64,000 bases of DNA, taken from the NCBI GenBank assembly GCA_963758945.1, contig CAVWXY010000003.1:62001-126000 (forward strand). The letters run 5' to 3'. The notes beneath the pieces were generated by a model. It did not search any database. It was given only the letters and a program-made list of their open reading frames with translations, and was not told the origin of the DNA. Positions 34,960 to 44,273 of the stretch are shown piece by piece; position 1 is the first letter of the stretch; each line of letters begins with the position of its first letter. The DNA is from VAZQ01 sp963758945 (lineage in GTDB: Bacteria; Pseudomonadota; Alphaproteobacteria; Rhizobiales; Xanthobacteraceae). Both the position numbers and the translations under genes were made by a program.

Positions 34960-37023
34960 ATGCAAGACGCAACTCGGCCGACCCGTTGCCGGAAGTCCGA
35001 CGACAAAGTCGTCTCGACTGAGGTCTTGATCATCGGCTTTGGCTTCTCGGCCATTCCGCTGATCCGGGAGCTCGAGCGGAGCGGCATCGATTACGTTGTC
35101 GTTTCGAACGGCGAGGGCAGCATCTGGGACAGGCTGGAGAAGCATGAGCGGCTGGATTTCGACCTCGTCAGCAGCATGCATACGAGCTTCTACTCATTCG
35201 AGCTCGTGACGCGCGATGTCGGAGATCGCTATCCGACCTCCAAGGAGTACCTCGCCTTCATCAGGAAGTATCTCGCCCAGTACCGATCGAAGGTGGTCAA
35301 GGACTGGGTGACCGCGGTGAAGAACCACTCGTCGCACTCCGTCGTTCGTACACGCGGCGGCACCGTTTTCGTCACGAAACACCTGGTCATCTCGACCGCG
35401 TTCAAAAGAAGAATGAATCAGCTGCTCAACGAGTTCGACTACGCAGCGGCCAGAAACAAGACGATCGCGATCACGGCGATGGGAGACTCCGTCAACCTGA
35501 TGGTCTCCAAGCTGATCCCGTACAACAATCGCATCATCCTGATCACCAATGGATTCATGCTGCTGGACAAATTGTCGTTCTACGACGGCACCTCCTATAC
35601 ATTGGACCAACTCGAATACCACAACATCCGCCGCGTTTCGAACACCGCCTATCGCAAGACGATCACCACCGGCCTGGACTTCGTGGTGGTGTGTCAAAAG
35701 CTGTTCAAGTTCGCATCCATCAATCACGTCTACTTCAAGCATCCGCTGGCGATTCGAAACTTCCTCGCAAAGATCGATTTCAAGAATCTCTTCCCGAAAA
35801 GCCCCGTGCCGAACGGCATCATCGCCATCAAATATTGGCCGATCGACTCATACCAGACATTGTTCGACAACGACGCGCTCAAGCAATCCATCGCGGACGG
35901 CTACCTGCTCAATGACATCGCATTTTTTCTCGACCAGGGTCTCGTGGAGTTGTGGCCCAAGCAAGAAACCGTCATCGACCGCGCGGCCCGGACGATTCGA
36001 TGGAAGGACAATGTCGTCGAATACGACGAGATCGTCGATGGCGACTATGAAATCCCCAATCTGCCCGGGATCGCGATCGAGCGCGAAGGCGCTCCGCAAC
36101 GCAAGTATGATTATGTCTACCGCAACACGCTCATGGGTGTGGTCCCGAAGGAACTGAGCAACGTCTACTTCATCGGATTTGCCAGACCGACCACCGGCGG
36201 GCTGAACAACATCACCGAAATGCAATGCCTGTTCACCCATAAGATGATTATTGATCCCGGTTTCAATCACGACATCTACGACGGCATCGAAAAGAAGATT
36301 CGAAAATACAACAGGCACTATTTCCTCTTCGACGGAAAGAAGCAGCCCGACCATCTGGTCCACTATGGCTTCTATACCGATGACATCGCGAGGCTGATCA
36401 CGATCAATCCGCGCCTTTCGGGTTGTCGGTCCCTGAAGGATGTCGTGATGTACTTCGTCTTCCCGAATTGCGCTTTCAAATACCGACAGAGCGGGCCGTA
36501 CAAGGTGGAAGGGGCGAAGGAGATGGTCGAAAAGATCTACAGCAACCATAGGGGGTTTTCGGTCATCATCCACTACCTGCTCACTTACGCATTGTTGCAG
36601 CTGACCGGGTATGCCGCGGTGATCGTCGCCTATTATCGCCACGAGCTCCCTGCGCTTGCTCTGCCCTTCCTGTTCCTGGTCGTGTTGCTGAACCCGGTCA
36701 CGCCGTTTGTCGCGGCCAATGGATTCGGACGCAACTCATATCTCAACGTCATTCTGGCCATCGGGCTCGCGCTGACGGCTTACTACCAGACCCTTTGGAT
36801 TCCGCTTGCGTCGCTCGTGGCGGTGTTCGCCTCGACCTATGTCTTCCATCGGCTCGGATGGTCGAGAGCGCCGTTCAATGATCTGAAGAACAAGCAGAAC
36901 CCGAAATATCGGGAGTTCTTCAAGCGCTATTGTGCTGCGTTCAGAGACGTCTTCTCGGAGAAGGCTGCTTCGACCCGGCGCGCTCTCTCCACATCCGCAT
37001 GGTCCGGGAATGCCTCCCCGTGA
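34960..37023 (+). CDS. Flavin-monooxygenase-like protein with C-terminal membrane domain
   Basis: A 687-residue protein. Residues 20-430 follow the flavin-containing monooxygenase plan: FAD motif IIGFGFSAIP (G26, G28), WD in SIWDRLEKH, an NADPH-type second nucleotide site around ITAMGDSVN (about 172-179), and the family marker YFIGFARPTTGGLNNITEMQ near 403-422. After about residue 530 come four hydrophobic segments (533-557, 562-580, 595-609, 612-630), so the enzyme is membrane-bound. That fusion is unusual for the family. ATG 34960 has AAGGGAG upstream. Base composition is visibly lower in GC than its neighbours, which suggests transfer. No substrate can be assigned. Confidence 0.75.
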   Translation: MQDATRPTRCRKSDDKVVSTEVLIIGFGFSAIPLIRELERSGIDYVVVSNGEGSIWDRLEKHERLDFDLVSSMHTSFYSFELVTRDVGDRYPTSKEYLAFIRKYLAQYRSKVVKDWVTAVKNHSSHSVVRTRGGTVFVTKHLVISTAFKRRMNQLLNEFDYAAARNKTIAITAMGDSVNLMVSKLIPYNNRIILITNGFMLLDKLSFYDGTSYTLDQLEYHNIRRVSNTAYRKTITTGLDFVVVCQKLFKFASINHVYFKHPLAIRNFLAKIDFKNLFPKSPVPNGIIAIKYWPIDSYQTLFDNDALKQSIADGYLLNDIAFFLDQGLVELWPKQETVIDRAARTIRWKDNVVEYDEIVDGDYEIPNLPGIAIEREGAPQRKYDYVYRNTLMGVVPKELSNVYFIGFARPTTGGLNNITEMQCLFTHKMIIDPGFNHDIYDGIEKKIRKYNRHYFLFDGKKQPDHLVHYGFYTDDIARLITINPRLSGCRSLKDVVMYFVFPNCAFKYRQSGPYKVEGAKEMVEKIYSNHRGFSVIIHYLLTYALLQLTGYAAVIVAYYRHELPALALPFLFLVVLLNPVTPFVAANGFGRNSYLNVILAIGLALTAYYQTLWIPLASLVAVFASTYVFHRLGWSRAPFNDLKNKQNPKYREFFKRYCAAFRDVFSEKAASTRRALSTSAWSGNASP

Positions 37024-37236
37024 ATCACCGGAAGCTGCGCGGTCGCATCGAAACGCGGAGCGCATCCTACGCCTGTAACGGCCTCCCCGTCCGAAGGGTA
37101 GTGTGCAGATTTTCGACCAAAGAGCTTGCGCGCGCACTCCCGCTGCGGCTGGTTTGGGAAAGTTGCCGTGAAGCCAAGTTAATGCTGGGCTGGACCCGGG
37201 ACACCCCTGGCCTTCATGCTGACACGCAATAGGCCT

Positions 37237-37617
37237 TCACCGCACGGGCGGCGCCTCACACCGGCCCGACCCCACGATGGTGGTGGAAACGCCATCCTTT
37301 GTCGTCGAGCCGGCGTAGGACAAGGCGCCGTCTCGGCGATCGAGCTCGTAGAAGACGCCGTCGCGATTGGCGCTGATCCAGGACCGGTCGAGCCGAGTGA
37401 CCGTCAGGGGCGTGTTGTCCAGGAACGCAAGCGTCTTCGCCTCGTCATCGACCCAGAAGCCCAAGTTCTCTTCTTTTGCCGACGAGGTGTCGCCGGCGGG
37501 CGCGCTGATGAGGACCACTTTGCGAGTGGAGCAAGTCAGCACGGTGCGCGCGAGCACCGGCTGTGCCAGAGCGGCAAGCGCGACTGTCAGCACCGTGCAC
37601 TCGCGCACGCCTTTCAT
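37237..37617 (-). CDS. Small secreted protein of unknown function
   Basis: A 126-residue protein with a signal peptide (residues 1-21, cleavage after VLA). The mature part has two cysteines (LTCST near the start and GRCEAP at the end) that could form one disulfide around a beta-rich domain. ATG 37617 follows GGGAGG by about 4 bases; a TTG 12 bases upstream is less likely. No family is recognised. It lies between the monooxygenase-like gene and the group II intron. Confidence 0.65.
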   Translation of the reverse strand: MKGVRECTVLTVALAALAQPVLARTVLTCSTRKVVLISAPAGDTSSAKEENLGFWVDDEAKTLAFLDNTPLTVTRLDRSWISANRDGVFYELDRRDGALSYAGSTTKDGVSTTIVGSGRCEAPPVR

Positions 37618-37792
37618 CGGCCCTCCCAAAACGCTTTGAGCCGCTCCGTCGTGCTCCTTCGGCTTCTCACGCGCCCGGTAGAGTCGAGATGTGGCGCGGT
37701 GGCCGTAGGCCGAACATATCTGTTGTCCGCCCCTTTCGTCTGGCGGTGCCTTAGTGGTTCAACCTTGACTCCGTTTCCACATTCCGCTCATC

Positions 37793-37825
37793 GAACCGGA
37801 CATGCAGATTTCCCGCATCCGGCTC
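37793..37825 (-). ncRNA. Group II intron domain V
   Basis: The minus strand reads GAGCCGGATGCGGG, loop GAAA-like segment, then CTGCATGTCCGGTTC: the 33-nt catalytic hairpin of group II introns with the GAGCCG/CGGTTC base and internal bulge. It lies 12 bases after the maturase stop codon. Confidence 0.85.
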
Positions 37826-37837
37826 TCGGACAAGACT

Positions 37838-39169
37838 TCACGCCTTCACCCACGGCACGTCGTGCCCAAGCCGGCACAGGCGTACGAGCCCGAAGTGCCC
37901 GTAAAGGTGCGAGAGTGGATAAGTCCCGCCCCTACTGCGCCTGACCTTGTGCTTGAAGCGCAACCACCGGCGCAGCCGCACAGCGGTGTAGTTGTCGATC
38001 GCCCGGTACGCTTTGGTGACGGTGCCTACTTCGAAGTAGTTCGCCCATCCGCGCAGCGTGCGGTTCAACTTCTTCACCATCCCTGTGGTCTCTTGCCATG
38101 TCCCCGTTCGGGCGGTCAGCGCGTGGATGTTATCCACCATGCGCTTGATGCTCTTCTTCGATGGCCGGAACCCCAAATACGCCTTGCCGGTTCTCGCTGA
38201 ATACATCCGCCCGAACGTGTACCCCAAGAAGTCGAACTCCCCTTCCGGCACCTTGCAGATCCGTGTCTTCTCCTCGTTGACCGTGAGCTTCAGCTTTCCC
38301 ATGATCTCGCGCAGGCGCTGCACGGCCTCTTCGGCTTTGCCCTTTCGGCACAGGATCACGAGGTCGTCGGCGTAGGTCACGATACGAGAGCCGAGGCTTC
38401 GCTCCAACCCGAGCATCTTCCATCCCAGCACGAACCGGCGCATGTAGAGGTTTGCCAGCAATGGTGAGATCGGTGATCCCTGCGGAATGCCGCGCCGGTT
38501 GTCCCGAGCCTCGGTTGTGCGTGTCTTCCGTCCTCGATCGTCGGTTTCTTCCACGGGGCATTCCAGCCACATCCTGATCAGATGCAGCATGCGCCGATCT
38601 ACAATCCGGCGCGCTACCGACTTTAGAAGTTCGGCATGTGGAATGCTCCCGAAGTAGTCCGCGAGGTCGGCGTCGACGACTTCCGGGTGGCTCCGATACA
38701 GCAGCGATTCCACCTCGACCACCGCCTGTTGGGCGTTGCGCCCGGGACGGTAGGCGTACTGTTCTGGTGGAAGGTCGGCTTCAAAAATCGGTTCTAGCAC
38801 CAGCATCGTTGCTGTCATGCATACCCGATCGCGCAAGGTCGAGATGCCCAGCGGCCTGAGTTTGCCGTTGGCTTTCGGTATGAACACTCTTCTGATGGGG
38901 TCTGGTCGGTAAGTCTCCTGCTTGAGCGCAAGCGCCAGTTCGCCAAGCCACCGTTGCACTCCATACGCTTCGATGTCCGCAAACTCTTGTCCGTCCACCC
39001 CCGGTGCGCCCTTGTTGGAGCGGCACTGGGCATAGGCATGAGCCAAGATGTCGTCGCGGGTGATCTTGTCGTAGAGGGCGTAGAAACGGTAGCCGGCTTC
39101 TGCCTTCGCTTTCGCGTGCAACGCCTTCTGCAGTTTCTGAACACTCTTCGGAGTTGATAGGTTGCCCAA
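37838..39169 (-). CDS. ltrA: Group II intron reverse transcriptase/maturase
   Basis: A 443-residue intron-encoded protein. RT blocks are visible: NKGAPGVDG (51-60), VDADLADYFGSIPH (166-178), RRGIPQGSPISPLLANLYM (225-243) and the catalytic TYADDLVIL (YADD 266-269). Maturase domain X carries the family marker RGWANYF. The protein ends shortly after, with no HNH endonuclease domain, so mobility would rely on single-stranded targets at replication forks. The frame opens with TTG at 39169; the true start is uncertain because neighbouring frames carry family-like residues too. It aids splicing of its host intron. Confidence 0.9.
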   Translation of the reverse strand: MGNLSTPKSVQKLQKALHAKAKAEAGYRFYALYDKITRDDILAHAYAQCRSNKGAPGVDGQEFADIEAYGVQRWLGELALALKQETYRPDPIRRVFIPKANGKLRPLGISTLRDRVCMTATMLVLEPIFEADLPPEQYAYRPGRNAQQAVVEVESLLYRSHPEVVDADLADYFGSIPHAELLKSVARRIVDRRMLHLIRMWLECPVEETDDRGRKTRTTEARDNRRGIPQGSPISPLLANLYMRRFVLGWKMLGLERSLGSRIVTYADDLVILCRKGKAEEAVQRLREIMGKLKLTVNEEKTRICKVPEGEFDFLGYTFGRMYSARTGKAYLGFRPSKKSIKRMVDNIHALTARTGTWQETTGMVKKLNRTLRGWANYFEVGTVTKAYRAIDNYTAVRLRRWLRFKHKVRRSRGGTYPLSHLYGHFGLVRLCRLGHDVPWVKA

Positions 39170-39892
39170 TCTCCAGGTCCCTCACTACGTCTTGCGTTCG
39201 TCTTGAACTGAGGTCCCTTCCCTCCCCCGGCATTACCCGGCTTCCGCGGTACTGCGAACCTCTCCGTCTCCCCAGGGCGTCCGGCCTGTCCCTCGCGGGC
39301 GTCCGGTTGGTCATCGCTGACCGCGCCTTGGGGTCTCCCGTGTTGCGCGCGCTTTCCTTGTGTACATGCTGTCGCCACTACCCCGGCGCAGCGGCTGGGC
39401 GTACTCCTCCGCTCATTCACCCCCAGCCGTGTCAGCCTTCCCCGAAAGGGTTGTCGGGTCGGCCTGCGCATTGTCCTTTTCGAGGCTTGCTCGGCGTTCA
39501 CTCGCGTTACGGCCTGCACACTCGCGCTGTCACCAATGCGTGACACGCTTTTCCGAAGGCTCCAGCTATATCGTCACCTCCATAGCTGCTCCGGTTGCTT
39601 CCGGCTGGAGCGATTGCCGGGTGGGACTTTCACCCACTGGAAAGCGCCGCCTTTCCACGGCGCACACCCGTCCCTGACATCTATGTGCCAACAGCGCGGC
39701 TGCCCAGCGCTCGAACAGAGCGCTCCCTCGTGCTGCCCGCAGCGGACCGACGGCACCCGCCGCGCCGTGGCGCAGCAAGCGCATTGCCTTCTCATGCCTG
39801 GAACTGGCACGAATGCGAGGGGCCGGCGTGTCCCCGGTTCGAAACCGGACCCGGCGACGAGCGGGGCGCTTGGCAAACAGGGACTTTCGTCA

Positions 39893-41368
39893 ATGGCAGG
39901 TGGGAAGCATTACCAAACCGATGTCGCGATCGTCGGCGCGGGGGGCGCCGGCATAGCGGCCGGCATCGAGGCCCGCGATACGGGCGCGCGCGCCATCGCC
40001 TTCGAGCGGGACTCCCAGCCCGGCGGGGCGGCCCTCATCTCCGGAGGCGGCTGCCTGATCGTCGGGTCGCCGTTGCAGGAGCAGCACGGCATCCACGACA
40101 CCCCCGACCTGGCCTTCAAGGACTGGGTCGAGTGGGGCGGTCCGTCGACCGACGTGGTCTGGGCCCGCTACTACATCGAGCACAGCCTGCACGATCTCTA
40201 TCACTGGACCGAAGGGCTCGGCGTGAAGTGGGTCGACCTGAAATCCCAGGAAGGCAATTCCGTGCTGCGCTGGACCCGGACCGAGCGCAACGGCCTGGGC
40301 CTGATGACCCGTCTCATCGAAGGCTTCCGGACGAAGGGCGGCGAGATCGTCGCCGAGACCGAGATCACGGGACTGCGGCTCGAGGGCGGCCGCGTCACCG
40401 GTCTGGAAGGCCGCGATGGCAAGACCGGCGAGCCGGTGGCCGTCAGCAGCAAGGCCGTCATCGTGGCGACCGGCGGCTTCAACTCGAACCTCGACATGGT
40501 GCTCAAGTTCAATCCCGCGCTGAGAAACCACAAGGTGCTGGAAGGATCGGGGCGCGGCTCGACCGGAAGCGGACACGAGCTCATCGGCCGTGCGGGCGGC
40601 TATCTCACCCACATGGACCACATCTGGTTTTACGTTTACGCCACGCCCGACTACCGGGACCCCGCGCAGCGCCGTGGCCTCGTGTTCCGCCTGGTGCCCG
40701 GCTACATCTGGGTCAACCAGCAGGGCCGCCGGTTCCACAACGAAGCGCTATCGGGCGGCAACTCCGCGAGCCCGGCGCTGATGGCACAGAGCCCGCGCCA
40801 CGCCTGGGCGATCATGGATGCGCCGATGACCGCGACCATGGAGGTCGCCGATCCCTACTACCGCGACGGCGACAAGGTCGTGCGCGCCAAGGTGATGGAG
40901 CTGCTCGACAACTCGCCCTTCATCCGCAAGGCCGACACGCTCGCCGGGCTGGCCGAGAGGATGGAGGTCGACGCGCCGACATTCCTCGCCACCGTCGAGC
41001 GCTACAACAAGGCTTGCAAGGGCGGGCTCGCGACGGAGCTGGAATTCGGCAAGCCGCTCAAATCGTCGAAGGCGTTCGACACGCCGCCCTACTACGCCGT
41101 CCAGATCTTCCCGCTGGCGCGCAAGAACTTCGGCGGCGTCAAGACCGACCTCCAGTGCCGCGTGCTCGACAAGCACTTCGAGCCGATCGCCGGGCTCTAC
41201 GCCGCGGGCGAGGTCGCCGGCATGGCCGGCGGCCACATCAACGGGCGCGCCGGCCTCGAAGGGACCATGCTGGGTCCGTCGATTTTCAGCGGGCGCGTCG
41301 CCGGCGGCTGGGCCGCCCAGGCCGCAGGCCACGGCCGCGGTTTCGTCGGTAGGGCGAACCGGGGTTGA
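39893..41368 (+). CDS. FAD-dependent dehydrogenase of the fumarate reductase / flavocytochrome c type
   Basis: A 491-residue flavoprotein. The FAD motif is VAIVGAGGAGIAAGIEA (residues 10-26), followed by PGGAALISGGG. The active-site arginine region of this family fits NGRAGLEGTMLGPSIFSGRVAG at the C-terminus, with YAAGEVAGMAGGHINGRAG as the second FAD contact. Relatives include fumarate reductase flavoproteins and 3-ketosteroid 1-dehydrogenases; no heme domain or signal peptide is present, so it is likely a cytoplasmic desaturase or reductase. The intron's 5' end lies 226 bases upstream in antisense orientation and may have disturbed the promoter. Confidence 0.87.
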   Translation: MAGGKHYQTDVAIVGAGGAGIAAGIEARDTGARAIAFERDSQPGGAALISGGGCLIVGSPLQEQHGIHDTPDLAFKDWVEWGGPSTDVVWARYYIEHSLHDLYHWTEGLGVKWVDLKSQEGNSVLRWTRTERNGLGLMTRLIEGFRTKGGEIVAETEITGLRLEGGRVTGLEGRDGKTGEPVAVSSKAVIVATGGFNSNLDMVLKFNPALRNHKVLEGSGRGSTGSGHELIGRAGGYLTHMDHIWFYVYATPDYRDPAQRRGLVFRLVPGYIWVNQQGRRFHNEALSGGNSASPALMAQSPRHAWAIMDAPMTATMEVADPYYRDGDKVVRAKVMELLDNSPFIRKADTLAGLAERMEVDAPTFLATVERYNKACKGGLATELEFGKPLKSSKAFDTPPYYAVQIFPLARKNFGGVKTDLQCRVLDKHFEPIAGLYAAGEVAGMAGGHINGRAGLEGTMLGPSIFSGRVAGGWAAQAAGHGRGFVGRANRG

Positions 41369-41404
41369 GCGCGGGGCCGAGGTCGCCGAACACGCCGGCG
41401 AGCC

Positions 41405-43906
41405 TCACCGTGCGCCCGTTAGCTTCCCCACCAGCTCCGCGAACGCGCCGGCGAAGGGATGGAAGGTGAAGCGCACCACGTGCCGGCCGCGTGGACAGAC
41501 GATCGCGCGGAAGATCACGTTGGCCTTGAGGATCTCGGCGGCGGCTCCGTCGATGTCGGCGCGCCACCAGGGGTGCCAGACGTCGTTGAGGAGAAGGATG
41601 CCGCCCGCCGGAGCCTCGACCTCGACCGCTACCTCGGTGTTGGCATAGCGGAGGAGGCGGGCGCTGCCGCCGGGCGTGCCGCGCGCCACGCCGTGCGCGA
41701 AGCCGGCCGGCGCGCGCGCGAGCAGCACCACCCGGCGCGGATCGACATCGGGCCAACCCGTTCGCAGCAGCTCATCGAAATCGGCGAGGCGCCAATCCGT
41801 GAGCAGCATGACGCGCGGCAATGCGCGGGGATTCTCGTAGACATAGGCGTCCCGGGTGCGGGCGATGAAATCGAGATCACCGGGCTTGAGCGAGGTGTCG
41901 ATCTCTTCCACCGGCACGCCGGTGGCGATGACGCGCACGCCGAGGAGATCGGCGAAGGCGGAGCGGTAGGAGGGATAGAGCGGCGAGAACGTGCGCTGGC
42001 TCGGGATCGCGACCGTGTCGCCCACATTGGTCGCCTCCTCGAAGGAGCGCAGCCGCAGCGGATTGTGGCCGAACACGTGGTCGAAGCCTTGCACCAGGCC
42101 GAGATTGGGCCAGTGATAGGCGATGCCGATCAGCTCGACGCGATCGCGACGGTCGGGAGCCGCGGCGGCGGCGAGCCGCGCCTTGATGAGGCGCACGGTC
42201 TCATCGCTCGTGTCCGCGCGCAGCACCTCGAACCGGGCGGGCGGCAGCGCGGTGGAAACGTGCGGAGCGTTGTTCCAGGCGAGGTCGAGCGCCATGAACG
42301 CCGCCAGCAGGCCGAGCGCGGCGAGCGGCCAACGCGCATCGAGCCGGCGCGCCAGCAGGAGGACCGCGACCGCCGCCGCCGCGCAGACGACCCCGGTCGC
42401 CACCGGAACCAGCGCCGGGCCGACGCCGACGACGGAATGCGCGAGCGCCAGCGCGCCGGCGACGAGGGCGATCGGGCAGGCGATCTCGACGATGCGCTGC
42501 AAGCGCGTCGGGCGCGGCAGCGAGTCGTCAAGCCAGCGATGCACGAGATAGCCCGCGATCACGGCGATGAGTGCGACCAGCACGAAGGTCGCATCCGCCG
42601 GGCGGCGGTAGAGCGCCACGGCGGGAAGGAGGTCGTACATCGCGCGGAACACCGGGGTATAGACGCCGAGCGCGTAGAGGAGGACGAGCGCTGCCGCGAT
42701 GGTGAAGAACCGGATCTCGCGCGCCCACGCGGCGCCGCGGACGAGGCCGAACGAGATGAGCGCGACGACGGTCAACGCGCCGGCGTAGACGAGTCCCATA
42801 TTCTGCGAGAGATAGAGTCCCGGCGAGCCCCAGGCGGCGTCCCAGATCGGGCTTTCCGGCGCCCAGTACTCGATCTTCGGGTCCATGGCGCCGTAGAGGT
42901 CGGCGAACGCGAATTGCAGCAGGTGGACCGGATGCAGCGAGCCGGCGGCGGCGGCGGCGAAGCCGATTTCCGGCCGGTTCGAGCGTTCCGCAAGCAGCAT
43001 CGTCATGAGGACCGGCACGGCCGCGATCGCCGCGGCGCTCGCGCCGGCGGCGGCGAGCGGCGTGATGCTCGCGCGCAGGCGCGAAAGCGGCGCCGCACCC
43101 GACAGCCAATGCCAGAGCACGAATCCGGCGAGCACGTAGAGCGACAACAGGGCGACCTGATCGCGCCCGAGCGCAATCAATCCGGCGAGCACGCCCGCGC
43201 CGAGGCCCGCGCGCCAGGACGAGCGCTCTAGCGCGCGCGCGGTGAGCCAGAGCGCGAGCGGCAGATAGGCGAGGCTGACCACCTGAATGGTGTGCTGCAT
43301 GCGCGCATTGGCGGCGCCGCCGAGCGCGAAAGCGAGCGCGGCCATCAGCGCGCCGCCCAGGTGCCAGCCGCGGTCGCGGAAGAACAGGATGACGCCGACG
43401 CCGCCGAGGAAAAGATAGGCGAAGGTCACGGCGTCGAAGGCGCGCAGGCTCACCGCGGGAGCAAGCGCGGCGAGCAGCACATGCAGCGGCGAGAACAGCA
43501 GCGATTGCGGATCGGAAATCTGCGGCCAGCCGGCGAAGATGTTGGGCGTCCACCACGGCCATTCGCCGCGCGCCAACGAGGCGGCGAGGAACTGCACCTG
43601 GGGAAAGAACTGCGATTTCGCATCCCACGGGATCGTCACCGCGCCGGAGAGCCACGGCCACATTGCGACCACGAAGGCGAGCGCGAAAGCCGCGATGGCG
43701 AACGGGAGCGGGACGCGCGCGGGCACGGCCGCATCGGCGGCAGCCGATCGCCCGCTGCGTCCGAGCCATGCCTTCGGCGCGCCCTCGCGCGCGGCTTGCG
43801 CCGGTTCGCCGAACCTCGCCCGCGCAGACACGATCTTGCCGTCTGCCCGCGGCGGCGGCTCGATCCTCGGGCCCGTTCCCTCTTCTGCCTTGTCCAGACC
43901 CAGCAT
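41405..43906 (-). CDS. Large polytopic membrane protein of the YfhO type
   Basis: An 833-residue protein with about a dozen hydrophobic segments in residues 60-560 and a soluble C-terminal domain rich in beta structure. The first loop reads WDAKSQFFPQVQFLAASLARG and WWTPNIFAGWPQISDPQS, the pattern of YfhO-like membrane proteins related to GT-C glycosyltransferases. The C-terminal GGILLLNDVWHPWWRADIDG is also typical. The ATG at 43906 was chosen because longer reading frames run into the toxin-antitoxin promoter; no ribosome site supports it strongly. It probably decorates a cell-surface polymer or lipid with a sugar. Confidence 0.75.
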   Translation of the reverse strand: MLGLDKAEEGTGPRIEPPPRADGKIVSARARFGEPAQAAREGAPKAWLGRSGRSAAADAAVPARVPLPFAIAAFALAFVVAMWPWLSGAVTIPWDAKSQFFPQVQFLAASLARGEWPWWTPNIFAGWPQISDPQSLLFSPLHVLLAALAPAVSLRAFDAVTFAYLFLGGVGVILFFRDRGWHLGGALMAALAFALGGAANARMQHTIQVVSLAYLPLALWLTARALERSSWRAGLGAGVLAGLIALGRDQVALLSLYVLAGFVLWHWLSGAAPLSRLRASITPLAAAGASAAAIAAVPVLMTMLLAERSNRPEIGFAAAAAGSLHPVHLLQFAFADLYGAMDPKIEYWAPESPIWDAAWGSPGLYLSQNMGLVYAGALTVVALISFGLVRGAAWAREIRFFTIAAALVLLYALGVYTPVFRAMYDLLPAVALYRRPADATFVLVALIAVIAGYLVHRWLDDSLPRPTRLQRIVEIACPIALVAGALALAHSVVGVGPALVPVATGVVCAAAAVAVLLLARRLDARWPLAALGLLAAFMALDLAWNNAPHVSTALPPARFEVLRADTSDETVRLIKARLAAAAAPDRRDRVELIGIAYHWPNLGLVQGFDHVFGHNPLRLRSFEEATNVGDTVAIPSQRTFSPLYPSYRSAFADLLGVRVIATGVPVEEIDTSLKPGDLDFIARTRDAYVYENPRALPRVMLLTDWRLADFDELLRTGWPDVDPRRVVLLARAPAGFAHGVARGTPGGSARLLRYANTEVAVEVEAPAGGILLLNDVWHPWWRADIDGAAAEILKANVIFRAIVCPRGRHVVRFTFHPFAGAFAELVGKLTGAR

Positions 43907-44007
43907 GGGCGCAGCTAGAGCAGCTTCCGTTGAAATGGGATCAGAGCGAGCTGCAAACTCGGTGTACTCCCTGACGAGCCTGCGAAAAGCGTATGGGGCG
44001 CGCCGAT

Positions 44008-44036
44008 TTGAGCCTCTTGCCGCAATGTGATATATT
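44008..44036 (+). promoter_or_regulatory. Promoter of the toxin-antitoxin operon
   Basis: TTGAGC (44008-44013), a 17-base spacer and TATATT (44031-44036) end only 6 bases before the antitoxin ATG at 44043. Transcription would start at or within the start codon, so the message is predicted to be leaderless; there is no room for a ribosome site. Confidence 0.6.
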
Positions 44037-44042
44037 GTCCTT

Positions 44043-44273
44043 ATGACAAAGCAAGATCTTGAATTACTACTTGAGCATGTGGCCACTTGGCCCGACAAGG
44101 CCCGGGAAGAGCTTGCGCAGTCCATTGCGAGCATCGAGAAAAAGCATCTTGGTGACTATCGCCTCGATGTTGACGAACGAGCCGCTGTACGGCGCGGCCT
44201 TCGGGAGATGAGAGAGGGTAAGTTGGCGAGTGAGGAAGAGGTAGCAGGAGTGTTCGCCCGCTACCGCGCATGA
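44043..44273 (+). CDS. Antitoxin of a ParE/RelE-type toxin-antitoxin pair
   Basis: A 76-residue acidic protein, mostly helical, with the C-terminal YRLDVDERAAVRRGLREM and FARYRA typical of short antitoxins encoded before ParE-like toxins. A DNA-binding fold is not obvious. The gene overlaps the toxin start by four bases (ATGA), which couples their synthesis. No Shine-Dalgarno sequence precedes the ATG. Antitoxins of this kind bind and block the toxin and often repress the shared promoter. Confidence 0.75.
   Translation: MTKQDLELLLEHVATWPDKAREELAQSIASIEKKHLGDYRLDVDERAAVRRGLREMREGKLASEEEVAGVFARYRA

Larger units (their letters stand above)
37750..39667 (-). mobile_element. Group II intron, bacterial type, without endonuclease domain
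   Basis: On the minus strand the element begins with GTGTGCG at 39667 (consensus GUGYG), followed by the typical domain I text ggcgctttccagtgggtgaa. The reverse transcriptase/maturase ORF occupies domain IV (39169-37838). Domain V is at 37825-37793 and a candidate domain VI hairpin (GTGG..CCAC with a bulged A) at 37780-37754. The 3' end near 37750 is approximate. The 5' exon is in the spacer upstream of the flavocytochrome-like gene, antisense to it; no interrupted gene is recognised. Confidence 0.85.
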
